A stretch of DNA of 64,000 nucleotides, from contig NAJO01000036.1 in NCBI GenBank assembly GCA_002077065.1, forward strand, positions 124,001 through 188,000, given 5' to 3'. The notes below the pieces were generated by a model. It ran no database searches, was not told the origin of the DNA, and saw only the letters and a list, made by a program, of their open reading frames with translations. This DNA comes from Cryoendolithus antarcticus. Lineage: Eukaryota; Ascomycota; Dothideomycetes; Cladosporiales; Cladosporiaceae. The first letter of the stretch is position 1, and every line of letters begins with the position of its first letter. Shown here piece after piece: positions 30,422 through 41,234 of this stretch. The position numbers were made by a program, and so were the translations under genes.

Positions 30422-32857
30422 CTACCCAAGCTTCTTCAGTACTCCCACCCCGATCCCAAGTACCTCGGGCTCCTTCACCCCCTTTAGGCTCTCCTTCACA
30501 ATCCCCTTGCCACCCTCCTTGTTCACCTTCTCTACACCCTTCATCCCGATCTCTTCGGGCGCACTCACGACATTGAGGACACAGACCAATCCCCTGTGCC
30601 TCAATCCCTCATCCACATCCTCGCAAAGTCCCAGCAGAATCTCTACACCCCTCTCCCTCTCTAACACAGCCTCAACAGCCGCGTCCCACTCTGTCAATAT
30701 CGCTAACGCGCCGCCTGCAGCGCGTCTAGTGGCCAAATCCTCTGCATCAGCCAGCGCAAGCAGGATGTGTAGCCGATTCTTCGCTTTGCCAGACCCGTCT
30801 GCAAACTTCGCAACCCCGGCAGGGGAGTTCATGAGGTTGCAGACCAGCTCGACGCTAGCGCGTTGGATCATGGTGTTGCTGGAGAGCAGGAGTTGATCTT
30901 CGATCGTGGTCCAGGCGACGCGGAGGAGCACGTCCCGTGGTGAAGGGTCGGGCATGCTGGCGAGATTCGTAAGAGCCAGCAGGGCTTCGAAACTGGGCAG
31001 TAGATTGCGTTCGGTGGCGTTGGGGTCGTTTGCGAGGAGCGGAATGAGCGCAGAGACTGCAGAAGTTACGGGGATGGAGGTTGAGAAGACATGTGCGGGA
31101 TTGACGGAGATGAGAAGGCGGGCTAGAGCGTGGGAGGTAGAGTGTTCGGTGGAGTCGGCGCCGGGACTTGGCTGCGCGGACTTGGCCAGACGGTCGCGGA
31201 TTTGCAGGAGGAGTTTGACGGCGCCTTGCTGGACGAGCTTCGGGCGATGCTTCTGCTCTTTTGCGAGGGATAGCAGGACCTGGACGACAAGTGCTGTTAT
31301 TGCGGGCGATGTCGGCTTGCGGGAGATGGCAGCAATAGCTTGTACAAAATCTGCATCAAGTAGCTTCTTGCACCGTACGGTCACAGCTGTGTCGTCGTCC
31401 AAGGGATCTGCCGGCGGCAGCTTCGACTGGTTGGCGTACGCTTCCAATTGCGCGACCTTGCTCTGTTCTTCGGACTGCGCTGGCCTGTATGTGGAGACGT
31501 TCGCGAAGATCGTTAGGCACCCGAATGCCGCACTTGGCCGTTCGCTCAACGACTTGACCAGACCGCGCACTAGCTTGCTGTTGTCAGCGATCTGTTCCTT
31601 GACCACCGGTTGTAGCGATGTATAGGCCAACCCTTCGATTGCTTGGTCGCTGGCATCACTGCCGCTCACTGCGAGACCTGACAGCTTCGTGGTGATGGTA
31701 TCTTCCGAGGTTCCACCTTCGACCTTGGCAAGTACCAGCGCAGCCAGAGCCTGATGCACGCCTTCGCGTTCCTCAGTAAGTGCTTTGAGCCAGTGCGTAC
31801 AGTAGCGCTGAACAGCTTCGCGGCATGGCTTATCGACACACGCAGCGCTGAGAAGTCCCAGGGCAGCTTGCTCTAACTTGTGACTCTTGCGTTTCCCAGC
31901 AGCGGCTGCATCGGAATTCCTCTCCAGGTTGGGTACGAGTTGCTGCACAAAGCCGTCCGTCATGAATAGACGTGCTGTGACTACGGGGATGATGGGAAAC
32001 ATCGCAGACGCTGCTGAAAAGGCCACAACGAGATCGTCATTAGTGCTTTTCGATACTTTGCCGGCGATGAAGTTGGCAAAGAGACCTTCTCCGGCCTCGC
32101 CTGTCACTTCGAGCGCCTTTGACGCAGCCAGCATCGCCTGACTGCGCAAAGTCTGTGCGAGGCGAATGTCGAGTGACGAGAGGATCGCGTCGAAGGCGTC
32201 TTCATCGAGCAGTGACTTGACAGCATCTGGAGCGACGCTGAGCTGACGAGCAATGGCCTTCATCGGCAGATCAGTGCGCGTGACTCCCGGCTCCATGAGC
32301 TTGGCGATGTCGAGTCGAAAGACATCCTGTTGAGCCGCTGCCTGTAGGGCTTGCGTGCTCCATGCTGCAGAGTCGAGCAGTACCGATGCGAACGCATTGA
32401 AGGCATCCTCACCTGCATCGAAGCAGGCCTCGTAGATTTCTGCAGCATTGTTGGCTACGCGAATCGCTACAGAGCTCCTAGCATCGCTGCTACCGTTGAT
32501 GAGAGCTGCCAGTAACGCGTCAATCGGAGCGACCTGTTCGGTCGAGCCAAGTAGATTGTCCAACAGACTTGTCGCTTGCGCCGCTGTCAACTTCTGTGGA
32601 TGGAGGGATTGCAAAGCCTGTTGCTCTGTGACCTTCCCATCGCCAGTGAGGTAGCTTTGTACGAGATTTCCAGCACGACGCCCTTCGTCCCCCGCTTGAA
32701 CCGACTTTAATGCTGCCTGTACGTCCGGATTGGTAGGCTCAAGATGCGATGCTTCGCGCAAGGCTTTGACGGCTTGCTCGATGTCGCCGGCCTGTCTTCG
32801 CTCATTCGCCGTTGCGAGCAAAGACGCGACTCGACCGGACGGCGTTGACGAGGGCAT
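30422..32857 (-). CDS. SHE4: UCS-domain myosin chaperone She4/UNC-45 (Cro1)
   Basis: Single-exon, 811 residues from the ATG at 32857. The N-terminus holds a TPR-like hairpin (LLATANERRQAGDIEQAVKALREASHLEPTN) as in UNC-45 proteins. The rest is an armadillo-like alpha-solenoid ending in the UCS domain, with FGCLTIFANVSTYRPAQSEEQ, LALTNLASMPD, RASVELVCNLMNSPAG and LAILTEWDAAVEAVL, which match fungal She4/Cro1/Rng3. UCS chaperones fold the myosin motor domain, work with Hsp90, and in filamentous fungi (Podospora cro1) are needed for septation and hyphal-to-ascus transition. Length agrees with fungal homologues (700-830). Divergent from MCH1 with 323 bp between starts. Confidence 0.9.
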   Translation of the reverse strand: MPSSTPSGRVASLLATANERRQAGDIEQAVKALREASHLEPTNPDVQAALKSVQAGDEGRRAGNLVQSYLTGDGKVTEQQALQSLHPQKLTAAQATSLLDNLLGSTEQVAPIDALLAALINGSSDARSSVAIRVANNAAEIYEACFDAGEDAFNAFASVLLDSAAWSTQALQAAAQQDVFRLDIAKLMEPGVTRTDLPMKAIARQLSVAPDAVKSLLDEDAFDAILSSLDIRLAQTLRSQAMLAASKALEVTGEAGEGLFANFIAGKVSKSTNDDLVVAFSAASAMFPIIPVVTARLFMTDGFVQQLVPNLERNSDAAAAGKRKSHKLEQAALGLLSAACVDKPCREAVQRYCTHWLKALTEEREGVHQALAALVLAKVEGGTSEDTITTKLSGLAVSGSDASDQAIEGLAYTSLQPVVKEQIADNSKLVRGLVKSLSERPSAAFGCLTIFANVSTYRPAQSEEQSKVAQLEAYANQSKLPPADPLDDDTAVTVRCKKLLDADFVQAIAAISRKPTSPAITALVVQVLLSLAKEQKHRPKLVQQGAVKLLLQIRDRLAKSAQPSPGADSTEHSTSHALARLLISVNPAHVFSTSIPVTSAVSALIPLLANDPNATERNLLPSFEALLALTNLASMPDPSPRDVLLRVAWTTIEDQLLLSSNTMIQRASVELVCNLMNSPAGVAKFADGSGKAKNRLHILLALADAEDLATRRAAGGALAILTEWDAAVEAVLERERGVEILLGLCEDVDEGLRHRGLVCVLNVVSAPEEIGMKGVEKVNKEGGKGIVKESLKGVKEPEVLGIGVGVLKKLG

Positions 32858-33180
32858 GTCGGCACATCTTTCGATCGGTCTGTGGAGAGTGGTCGGGGGA
32901 GGAAGATTGCCCCGATATTGAGAAGCTGTACCAAGTTGCTATTCTCGGCTAGCGTGGCACGTCATCTACAGTGAACCGTCTCGACACGCGATCATGACCT
33001 GCATTCTATGTCGTGCTCATATTCACCGACATACCTACTCTACTGGACCAGGCGAACAACCAAAGCAGCACTGATGGATAGTCCGCGAAGCATGGCTCAC
33101 GAGTCGTAGATACCACACGGTCATGACCTCAGCATAGCGAACGAATCCTCCATCTTTGCCTCCTCAGCCCATCCTCCACA
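32858..33180. promoter_or_regulatory. Divergent promoter region SHE4/MCH1
   Basis: 323 bp between the two start codons, which point apart. It includes an ACGTCA half CRE-like element near 32960; its use is not known. Confidence 0.35.
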
Positions 33181-34998
33181 ATGCCCGCCTCCTCCAGCCG
33201 GCCAGCGAGCCGCAACAGCAATGATGGCCATGTAATCGGCAAACTAGACTACCACCCTGGCGGCCGCTCACTCCTCCACGCGAACGGAAACGAAGACACA
33301 AGTCAAGCGCCCAGTTACGCAGGCAGCTTCTTCGAGCAGATCGCAGAGGGGGTGGTAAACGACGACCTACAGCGGAAAATGCGACAAGCAACGCGCTACT
33401 TCAGCTTCGCATGGGCCATCATCAACTGTCTCTGCGCTGGTGGCATAACAGCCTACTCGCTCTACGCGCCGCTGTTCCAGAAGAGATTACACTACACCCA
33501 GCTGCAGGTCAATGGCGTGAGCATCACGGCGGAGCTGGCGATGTACCTACCTGTACCGCTGTTTGGATTCATGTGCGATCGCTACGGTCCGGGGCCACCT
33601 TCACTGCTAGCTGGTGGGCTCTTCGGGATTGGGTACTTCCTAGCGGCATTTGCGTACAAAGCTGGTCCGCCTCCAAGTGCTGGAGGTGATGGCTGGCCGT
33701 ACGCGATTATGGTGTTGGCTTTTATTCCGATTGGCATGGCGACGAGTTGCATGTATTTGTCTGCTGTGACGACTTGTGCGAAGAACTTCGGGAGAGGGAA
33801 GTATAAAGGCATTGCGTTGGCGATACCGATTGCGGCGTTTGGGCTTAGTGGGATGTGGCAAAGTCAGATTGGGAGTAACCTGTTGTATGAGCCTTTGCCG
33901 GACGGTGGAAAAGGAGATGTGGATGTTTATCGGTTCTTCCTGTTCCTTGGAGGACTGTTCGTGGGCGTGGGAGTGATCGGAGCATTTGCGCTGCGGATAG
34001 TGGACGAGGAAGAGCTAATCGACGAGGCGATCGATGAGCTGGAGCGGAGTGGACTTCTGACTGAGAACGAGTTCTTCCATCGAGCCATCCAAGACACATA
34101 TGGCACTTTGCCACGCGATCGACGACTTAGTACGACCTCGTTCGAGTCGCTAAATCGTAAGGCCTCCGAGCATGCCGCACAAGCAGCAGAAGAGCAGTAC
34201 AAGAAGAAGACATGGCTGCTGAATGAAGAGACACGCCGCTTTCTTGGCGATCACACAATGTGGTGGCTCGCAGCAGGCTTCTTTCTCGTCACCGGCCCAG
34301 GCGAGGCCTTCATCAACAACCTAGGCACGATAATAGATACACTCTACACGCCTGACACTCTCCCTGCAGGTGGCAACCCAACATCAGCAGCTACACACGT
34401 CTCTATCGTGGCCATAACCTCAACCCTCGCCCGCATCCTTACAGGTACTCTCACCGACCTCCTCGCCCCAACCGCTCCACCACACCAACACCGCCGTGGT
34501 CCGCACAGCCTCGAGAACTCCATGGCCTCCCTTCCACCACTCACTCCCTCACCTCCCCGCAAACTCGAACTCTCCCGCATGACCTTCCTCCTAATCTTCG
34601 CCCTCCTCTGCTCCCTCGGCCAAATTCTCCTCGGCTCAGGTCTAATCCAATCCCACGCCTCACGCTTCTGGGCCGTCTCCGCCCTGATCGGATCCGGCTA
34701 CGGCGCGACCTTCAGCCTCGTGCCGATAATCATAAGCGTCGTCTGGGGCGTGGAGAACTTCGGCACGAATTGGGGGATTGTGGCTACCGTGCCGGCTGCG
34801 GGAGCGACGGTCTGGGGGTTGGCTTATAGTGATGTGTATCAGAGGGGTGCCGAGGCGGGAGGGGAGCTGTGTTATGGGGTCGGGTGTTATGGGGTCACGT
34901 TTTGGGCTATGGCGGGGAGTGTGTGGGTTGCTTGTGGGTTGTGGGGGTGGGCTTGGAGGGGCAGGGATGGGTGGGTGGCACGAGGTGTGTTGGTGTAG
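33181..34998 (+). CDS. MCH1: MFS transporter, Mch1-like (monocarboxylate transporter homologue)
   Basis: Single-exon, 605 residues from the ATG at 33181. A soluble N-terminus of about 75 residues precedes 12 predicted membrane segments in two sets of six, beginning with FAWAIINCLCAGGITAYSLY and including FDRYGPGPPSLLAGG-like loop 2-3 (here CDRYGPGPPSLLAGGLF). The central loop is long and charged (residues about 280-345). The family is the fungal Mch1 group of the monocarboxylate-transporter superfamily (NFD4-like in part). Yeast Mch1 localises to the vacuolar membrane and does not carry lactate in tests; the substrate is unknown. There are no metabolic neighbours that hint at one. Confidence 0.9.
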   Translation: MPASSSRPASRNSNDGHVIGKLDYHPGGRSLLHANGNEDTSQAPSYAGSFFEQIAEGVVNDDLQRKMRQATRYFSFAWAIINCLCAGGITAYSLYAPLFQKRLHYTQLQVNGVSITAELAMYLPVPLFGFMCDRYGPGPPSLLAGGLFGIGYFLAAFAYKAGPPPSAGGDGWPYAIMVLAFIPIGMATSCMYLSAVTTCAKNFGRGKYKGIALAIPIAAFGLSGMWQSQIGSNLLYEPLPDGGKGDVDVYRFFLFLGGLFVGVGVIGAFALRIVDEEELIDEAIDELERSGLLTENEFFHRAIQDTYGTLPRDRRLSTTSFESLNRKASEHAAQAAEEQYKKKTWLLNEETRRFLGDHTMWWLAAGFFLVTGPGEAFINNLGTIIDTLYTPDTLPAGGNPTSAATHVSIVAITSTLARILTGTLTDLLAPTAPPHQHRRGPHSLENSMASLPPLTPSPPRKLELSRMTFLLIFALLCSLGQILLGSGLIQSHASRFWAVSALIGSGYGATFSLVPIIISVVWGVENFGTNWGIVATVPAAGATVWGLAYSDVYQRGAEAGGELCYGVGCYGVTFWAMAGSVWVACGLWGWAWRGRDGWVARGVLV

Positions 34999-35323
34999 GT
35001 AGTGTGATGTGCCTTGCGAGATAGCAATGGCATCTTGCCATCTACTTGACCTCAATACCAGTGATCATCTGCACAATGAATATCACGTCTTAGGTTCCAC
35101 CTCTCCAGGGCTATCAGCGCCCCTGTGGCGCTCTACTGTGGCTTTGAACTTCGTCTGATTCGACCGCAGGTCAACTTTTCCATTGTGCATGATTCACAAT
35201 TGCCTGTTCCGAGTGCTCACGCAAGCTAGACCACACACTTGCTCCAGGTCACTCATACAAAACAGAAGCACTATAATCTTTCCTCGACCATCAGGACTTC
35301 GACCGCTCACAACATCGCGCATC
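34999..35323. other. Intergenic region upstream of ARC1
   Basis: 325 bp between the end of MCH1 and the ARC1 start. It should contain the ARC1 promoter; I see no gene. Confidence 0.35.
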
Positions 35324-36742
35324 ATGGCACTGATGACACTGGACGGCGGAGCTGCAGACCTCATCCACAAATCGTACCCCGAGACGAAAGAGGCTGGCGA
35401 GGATACACAGAAGCTGTCGACTGCCGCGTTCCCATCGATAGAAGTAGGCGCTCGGATACAGGCAAACATAAAATAATGCAGGAGCTAATGCGACAGCCAG
35501 TACACGTCCGATGAGAAGGTCGAGATCGAGAAATGGCTTCTCACGCACCTAAACCTCTCGTCTCAAGTCGACGACCCTTCACGATCCACGACAGCACTCT
35601 CCGACCTCAACACACATCTCAGTACACGCACGACTATACTCGGTAGCAAGCCTTCAGTAGCAGATGCCGTTCTCTACGCCCGACTCGCGCCGGTTGTCAA
35701 GAGCTGGACGCCGGAGCAGAAGACTGGCCCAGAAGGCCACCATCACGTCGTACGATATCTTGACTTCGTGCAGAATGCGCCTCTCTTCGGACTCAAGCTA
35801 GATGCCAGTGACAAAATCGACATCAATCCCGACGAGATCCTTGCACCAGTCAAGACCTTCGATGCAAAAGCCGACAAGGAGAAGAAGAAACGCGAAAAAG
35901 TCGCACTTCTAGCAGCAGAAGGCGAGAAAGCAGGCGGGAACGACGGAGCTGTGAACCAGAATGGCACATCCACAATTCCCTCCTCAGACGCCACGCCGGA
36001 TAAACCTATCGTCGAGAAAGCAAAAGATGCGGTTTCCCAGACAGCCGCCGCAGCAGCATCCGTGATCCCTGGTATGAAGACCGAGAAGAAGGAGAAGAAG
36101 GCCAAAGCACCCAAAGCTCCCGCCGCCCCAGTCGTCGAAAAGCCCCTATCGCCTTGCCTTATCGACTTGCGGGTAGGTCACATATTGAAGGCCACCACAC
36201 ACCCAAACGCCGACAGCCTCTTCGTCTCAACCATAGCCTGCGGCGACCCACCAGGCACAGAAAATACCTCCGAATTCGAAGGCCAAACTGTCCGCACAGT
36301 TTGCTCCGGCCTCAACGGCCTGATCCCCCTCGAAGCCATGCAGAACCGCAAGATCATCGCCGTCTGCAATCTCAAACCCGTCACAATGCGCGGCGTGAAG
36401 TCCGCGGCTATGGTCCTCGCTGCCTCCCCTCGCATCGCACCAGGGGAGACGGACAATCATGCCGGGCCTGTGGAGCTTGTGGATCCACCTAAGGAGGCTA
36501 AGGCGGGCGAGAGAGTGTGGTTTGAGGGTTTTGAGGGCGAGCCGGAGGGCGTGCTGAATCCGAAGAAGAAGGTTTGGGAGATGTGTCAGGTTGGTTTTAC
36601 GACTACGGAGGGGAGGGAGGTGGCGTTTCAGCCGGGTGAGGTTGAGAGTTTGAAGGATGCTGGGAAGAGTACGGGGAAGCTGATTGTGAAGGGAGGTGGG
36701 TATTGCACGGTGCCTAGTCTGACTGGGGCTACGGTACGGTGA
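35324..36742 (+). CDS. ARC1: tRNA-aminoacylation cofactor Arc1 (G4p1)
   Basis: Two exons, 35324-35443 and 35501-36742, give 453 residues; the 57-nt intron (GTAGGC...CCAG) joins FPSIE to YTSDEKVEIEKWLL, restoring a GST-C-like fold. Order of domains: GST-C-like part (to about residue 140; SLVSVADAVLYARLAP-type helix), a Lys/Ala-rich central linker (DKEKKKREKVALLAAEGEKA, EKKEKKAKAPKAPA), and the C-terminal EMAPII/tRNA-binding OB-fold (LIDLRVGHILKATTHPNADS, MRGVKSAAMVLAAS, FEGEPEGVLNPKKKVWE). Arc1 binds tRNA and tethers methionyl- and glutamyl-tRNA synthetases in the cytosol. All three regions are as expected; the basic linker aids tRNA binding. Confidence 0.93.
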
Positions 36743-37201
36743 GCGAGGTGAAAGTGTATGATTGCACGACCGAATCGCAGTTCCACGAGTCTCACTTTGG
36801 CTTTCAGGGGGCCGCATCACGAGGCTATGGGCTCGACAGGAGCTTGTGAAGGAGCGATGGCGGCGGAGATGCGATACATGCATCTAGTGTTGCCACGATA
36901 TCTGCTGTAAGCTACACCAGATGAGAGCAATGAGCTAAGGCGCTTGCGTAGATAGCGAGATCCTCCCAAACAAATGCAAACCTATCTACCAAGCAGGCAC
37001 CCATGCCTTCCGAAGTTCTTGCTGCCACTCTCTCGATCCTTGATCCACCGGCGCTTTGCTTCAACACCTCCTCACACCTTGGCTCAAGGTACCATGTTCC
37101 ATACTCACACGCCTTGTCAAACGAATCAGGTTCTGCTCTACCTCGCGTACATCACGCTCAGCATGCCAAACCACATCGCTACCGCGCTGCAGTATACGTA
37201 A
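36743..37201. other. Convergent intergenic region
   Basis: 459 bp between converging stops; no feature recognised. Confidence 0.35.
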
Positions 37202-39082
37202 CTAGGACTCGTCCGAGAAGCGTTCCCGGACCGGAGAGGTCTTGGCTACAGTCAGCGAGCCACTATACGGCACCTGCACTTCCATCGCATCACCATAGGC
37301 ATAGCCCACCTGTGGGTTGTTCGACTTCTTTCGAATGATGGAACGAGGCTGAGCCGGAGATGGAGCAAGCTGTTGTTGGACGGAGGTGAAGTAGCGGCTC
37401 TCTTCGTCGAGCATGGGGTCGGAATTCGGATCTGAGCTGGGTGGCGGGCTGCTGAAGTGGATGCTGTGGCCAGTGGTCATGCGGCTATTACGACGGGTGT
37501 TGCGCGCTGTAAGCTCAGGGCCAGTATGGATGGGAGCCTGGAGTGCTGTGCTGGACTTCAGGATGGATCGAGGCTGGAGTGACGCGTGAATTGCTTCGAG
37601 TGGAACGGGATACGGGCCGTCGTCGAGTAGAAAGTCTTGATCTGGATCTGAATCTGGGTCCTCGAAGATCGTCTCGGTCACCTCTATGGAACGCCGGCCG
37701 CTTGGACGGCGTATCGGTCCAGCGGTCTCATACAAACGCGCCCGTCGCGACTCGAGTCTTGCGGCTTTGTTGTCGAACCGCTGTTCCGTGAACATCTCAT
37801 TAGCACTCTCTGCAGCGAACTCGTCATCTCCTCTAGTATCAGGCTCGATTTCGACTATCTCTTCAATGGCATCATCTGCGACATCGACCTGGTCGACATA
37901 GCTTTCGGCGGCTCCTTCATCTAAGTCCTCTTCATGATCTTCTTCATCGCTACACACAGAGACGCTGTACTGACGTACTGGCGCAGACAGCGATGAGAGC
38001 TCGATGACGACCAGCTCTTGCTGCCGACTCATAGCTAGTAGGCCAACAGTCGGCAGATTGTTCTCTTCAGAGTGATGAGACATCAAACGTGAGGCAACAA
38101 AGCTCTCAGTGTCACCTCCTGCACGATCAGCAGAAAGTACCAGTGTGCGAGTCTGTCCTGGGATTGGCTCGTTCTTGATCGGCGCTCGTATAAAGTCGTG
38201 CTCGTCAGCCCCTTCTGCACACAGAGTGAGTTGTTGGAAGCCCTGCCAGAGCGGCTCTGACTTTCGCTGCCGTCGATGCCGCAGCTTGAGACAATGTCGA
38301 TGAGCTATCTGGAGCTCAGATTTCTCGAAGCCATCGCCTGGAAGGAAGTGTGATGGTTCATTCACGCCGGCTTCCTGCTTACTTTTCAGCTCTTGGATCG
38401 TCTTGTGCTCTCGCACAGTGGTCCTAAGCCTCTTCCTGTGAGTACTCAGACCAGTCTTGGGTCTGACCGCAGCGAGAGCGTCTTCTGCAACATTGGCGCC
38501 ATGACCAACGTCAGTGTAGCGGTTGTGCCGAGTAAATGAATCGTTTGCAAGACTTGATGGGAATCCTATGTGTGGTTTGGCCGGCATTAGACTCGTCTCT
38601 AAGCCTTCGATAAGCCGCATTGGCACCAGGTGTAGCTCGTTGGGAGACGGCTTCCGCGGATTGTGGCGCTTTGGAGCAATAGGTCGTCGCACTCGGCGTC
38701 GTGGTGACGCATGAAGTTGCTGCGATGCAGCCGAAGGCTTGCCTGGCACCTCTGTCGGCCTGACACTTGAGACACTCGTAATCTTCAGCAACTTGCGCCG
38801 GGCAGATCTTGACTTCAACTCCGATGATGAGGCTTTCGCAGCTTCCGCCACATCATTGACTGGAGTCGAAGACACTTCCTCGCTCGACTCGGCATATGAC
38901 AGCTGCGAATCTTCAGCAGTGACACGATGCTTTGCGCGTTGGTCAATAATGGACAATTGGCGTTGAGCTTCTGTGTCCTCGGTGGGGATCTCGAAGACGC
39001 TAGACCGTCTGAACTGCTCGGCAGTCAATGGTAGCAAAGCTGATCGCTTCTTGCCATATGCGATCTTCGGGGCGCTTGTCAT
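37202..39082 (-). CDS. Large disordered protein, unknown
   Basis: Single-exon, 626 residues from the ATG at 39082 (the open frame extends upstream only through a TTG). The start MTSAPKIAYGKKRSALLPL is basic. The protein is mostly low complexity: Ser/Arg-rich stretches (KSRSARRKLLKITSVSSV, SPRRRVRRPIAPKRHNPRK), an acidic block near the middle (SDEEDHEEDLDEGAAESYV), short Ser/Pro segments toward the C-terminus and many potential phosphorylation sites. The only somewhat ordered part is around KSELQIAHRHCLKLRHRRQRKSEPLWQGF. The basic N-terminal YGKKRS motif recalls the short start motif of some cohesin-associated (Wapl-like) fungal proteins, but the Wapl helical domain is absent, so I do not assign that. 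Probably nuclear and lineage-specific. Confidence 0.65.
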   Translation of the reverse strand: MTSAPKIAYGKKRSALLPLTAEQFRRSSVFEIPTEDTEAQRQLSIIDQRAKHRVTAEDSQLSYAESSEEVSSTPVNDVAEAAKASSSELKSRSARRKLLKITSVSSVRPTEVPGKPSAASQQLHASPRRRVRRPIAPKRHNPRKPSPNELHLVPMRLIEGLETSLMPAKPHIGFPSSLANDSFTRHNRYTDVGHGANVAEDALAAVRPKTGLSTHRKRLRTTVREHKTIQELKSKQEAGVNEPSHFLPGDGFEKSELQIAHRHCLKLRHRRQRKSEPLWQGFQQLTLCAEGADEHDFIRAPIKNEPIPGQTRTLVLSADRAGGDTESFVASRLMSHHSEENNLPTVGLLAMSRQQELVVIELSSLSAPVRQYSVSVCSDEEDHEEDLDEGAAESYVDQVDVADDAIEEIVEIEPDTRGDDEFAAESANEMFTEQRFDNKAARLESRRARLYETAGPIRRPSGRRSIEVTETIFEDPDSDPDQDFLLDDGPYPVPLEAIHASLQPRSILKSSTALQAPIHTGPELTARNTRRNSRMTTGHSIHFSSPPPSSDPNSDPMLDEESRYFTSVQQQLAPSPAQPRSIIRKKSNNPQVGYAYGDAMEVQVPYSGSLTVAKTSPVRERFSDES

Positions 39083-39488
39083 GCTCGACGAAGTCAACAC
39101 ATTGACAGGCTCAAGGCTCGAGTCTCGCGATATCCCACACGCTGTCAACGCGATCTGACAGTGAGATGTATAAGCTTTACTTGCCCCATGGATAAGATGA
39201 AGTTGGGAAAGCTCAAGTCGCCCACATGTGTCGGGAAGGAGCCATCGCAACAGCCCGCAGCTCGGCCATGCTTACTTCGACTACACTTCGATATCTGCCA
39301 ACACGCTCCAACAATCATCCATGAATTGCAACCATCTCAAGGGGATATTGACAAACTCGGACTCCATACTGCGCTACATTGCTAGCTAACTCCGATGATC
39401 TACCTGAACACCTCTTCATCTGGCTGATATGCACGGTGTACCGAATGCACCCTTAGGCTAAGTTACACGCCCTCGGAGACGCATCCCC

Positions 39489-39875
39489 TTACCGCCACCT
39501 CATATTCCAGCCATATAGGTGCTCGTCGCCATGGTGCATGCCAGAGGGCGCCCCCCATGGCGGACGAGTCTGGCCACTACGAGCCAATTGAGCATTAGCC
39601 TGCTGCAATGCGTGTCCATTTCCTGGAAATGCGGACGGATGCTGACGATTTGGATTGTACGCCCATCGACCAGACGGGTCCGCGATTGAGTACCCAGGGA
39701 CGTAGCCATTTGGCTGGCAAATAACGTTGTTCGGATGCACGATATGCGTGTAAGAGCTTGTACCGCAGGCCGGTCGGAAGGCCGCGTTTCCGCTTGGCCA
39801 GTAGCCACTAGGGTGGCCTCTGTTGGGTACTGTGCGGCTGAAGAGGAAATGATTGTGGTTCAGGAGGTGGTCCAT
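39489..39875 (-). CDS. Small Gly/Asn/His-rich ORF, hypothetical
   Basis: A 128-codon frame from the ATG at 39875, rich in Gly, Asn, His and Pro (NRGHPSGYWPSGNAAFRPACG, NPNRQHPSAFPGNGHALQQA). It could extend upstream (GSLTRLD in frame) but a stop is reached soon, and no splice acceptor is obvious. Composition is non-random compared with neighbouring frames, which is the only reason to list it. It may be a small orphan gene or the last exon of one with an upstream part in 39880-40100. No domain. Confidence 0.3.
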   Translation of the reverse strand: MDHLLNHNHFLFSRTVPNRGHPSGYWPSGNAAFRPACGTSSYTHIVHPNNVICQPNGYVPGYSIADPSGRWAYNPNRQHPSAFPGNGHALQQANAQLARSGQTRPPWGAPSGMHHGDEHLYGWNMRWR

Positions 39876-41234
39876 GTCGAGACGAGTGAGGCTGCCCCGA
39901 GGTACTGTGGAGACGCTGGAAAGTCGTATGACTGGCTAAGACTGATGGAGGTGGACTGACTGAAAGCAGGCGATGGTTTGGATTGCATGGACGTATCAGA
40001 TGCTCTTCGAATGTTCTCGTGAGTAGGACAACACAGATCCGAATGCAGTGACCACCGCATTGAGCGTGGGCATTGTCTGTCGATAAATGCATCATGATAT
40101 GCCCGATGGATGCCGGTGAAGACAGACTACCTATCTAACAATCCAGCAATTCGTTAAGCCGATGCTTAGCCTGGTCGGAAGGTGAGTAACATTTTCAGCA
40201 CAGCAAAGACATCAAGCCGGCGCAGCTTTCGATGCAGATTTGCCAAATCGACGCCACTACCAGCCTCCTGAAGAGTATCGCAGTAGATCGCAAACAGCAA
40301 TCGATAACCGCTGTGACAAGACCTCAGCGATTGACTCTTGTCGGCAACAGAAAGCGGGACTATGAGGACAAGCTCCACAGCCTCGGCGCTGCAGCCAGCA
40401 AAGTGCCACCAGCGGTTTGCAAACCAACTCAGTTAACATGAGTGAGATATTCCGAACATGACACAGGACCATGTGCAGCTCCGTGACATTTCTTTTGATG
40501 TACCGCGAATGCGACTGAACGCGAGGTCTGAATGACGTTGAGCAGATCGCCACGAGAGCCATAGCAGCACCCACTGATTCGCAGCACATCGTGGTTCCCC
40601 AAAAAGTGAGTCGTGCAAACGCGATGGCCCGAGACAAAGGACGATAGAGCCTAGACCGACCATATCCTCACGTAGTTGGGCCAGCCAAAGCTTATGGTTC
40701 GCGAAGCCCTTCATGGCCGATGTAGCATTGTGTACGTCATGACTGGATCATACAATTCAGTGTAGGCCTTCGAAAGCCAGTGTAGGAAATTGGACCAAGC
40801 CGTTGAAGGCTAGGGCCCTGAACCATGGATCTGTCTTGCGATGCAGTATCGCCTCCCTGTGGGGCTTTACGGCGGATCATAGCATGCGCGTTCCGGATCG
40901 CACGCGTATACCTGTATCATGCCGACATGTTCGATAACGTATCGCAGATGCTCAGCCATGATGAGCATCGTTCAACATTTGGCGGATGCAGACTACATAT
41001 GAAGTCGCAGAGGTGAGGTCAAACTCCTGACTTCACTTTGCTCTTGCCAAGCGCGGCACGCCCCACGGTTTCGTCATGTGGCAGTGCTACGCCACTTCTT
41101 CATGCAGTGTCGCGTGCATTCATGAGGCATCCATATTCTTACATTATACTACCTATCCACGCCGCAACAGTCCTCCGTTCTTTATCGCACTACACACTCT
41201 TTCAAATCTTAGCAAGATTCCTGCTACTACCAAT
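39876..41234. other. Gene-poor intergenic region
   Basis: About 1.36 kb with scattered frames of 60-130 codons that show no family or splice-consistent partners. Region 39860-40100 on the minus strand may belong to the hypothetical gene downstream of it. Otherwise I see nothing. Confidence 0.3.

Noticed and set aside
36227..36883. 218-codon minus-strand ORF
   Set aside because: Overlaps the conserved tRNA-binding domain of ARC1 on the other strand; composition (Ser/His/Arg-rich) is typical of a shadow frame.
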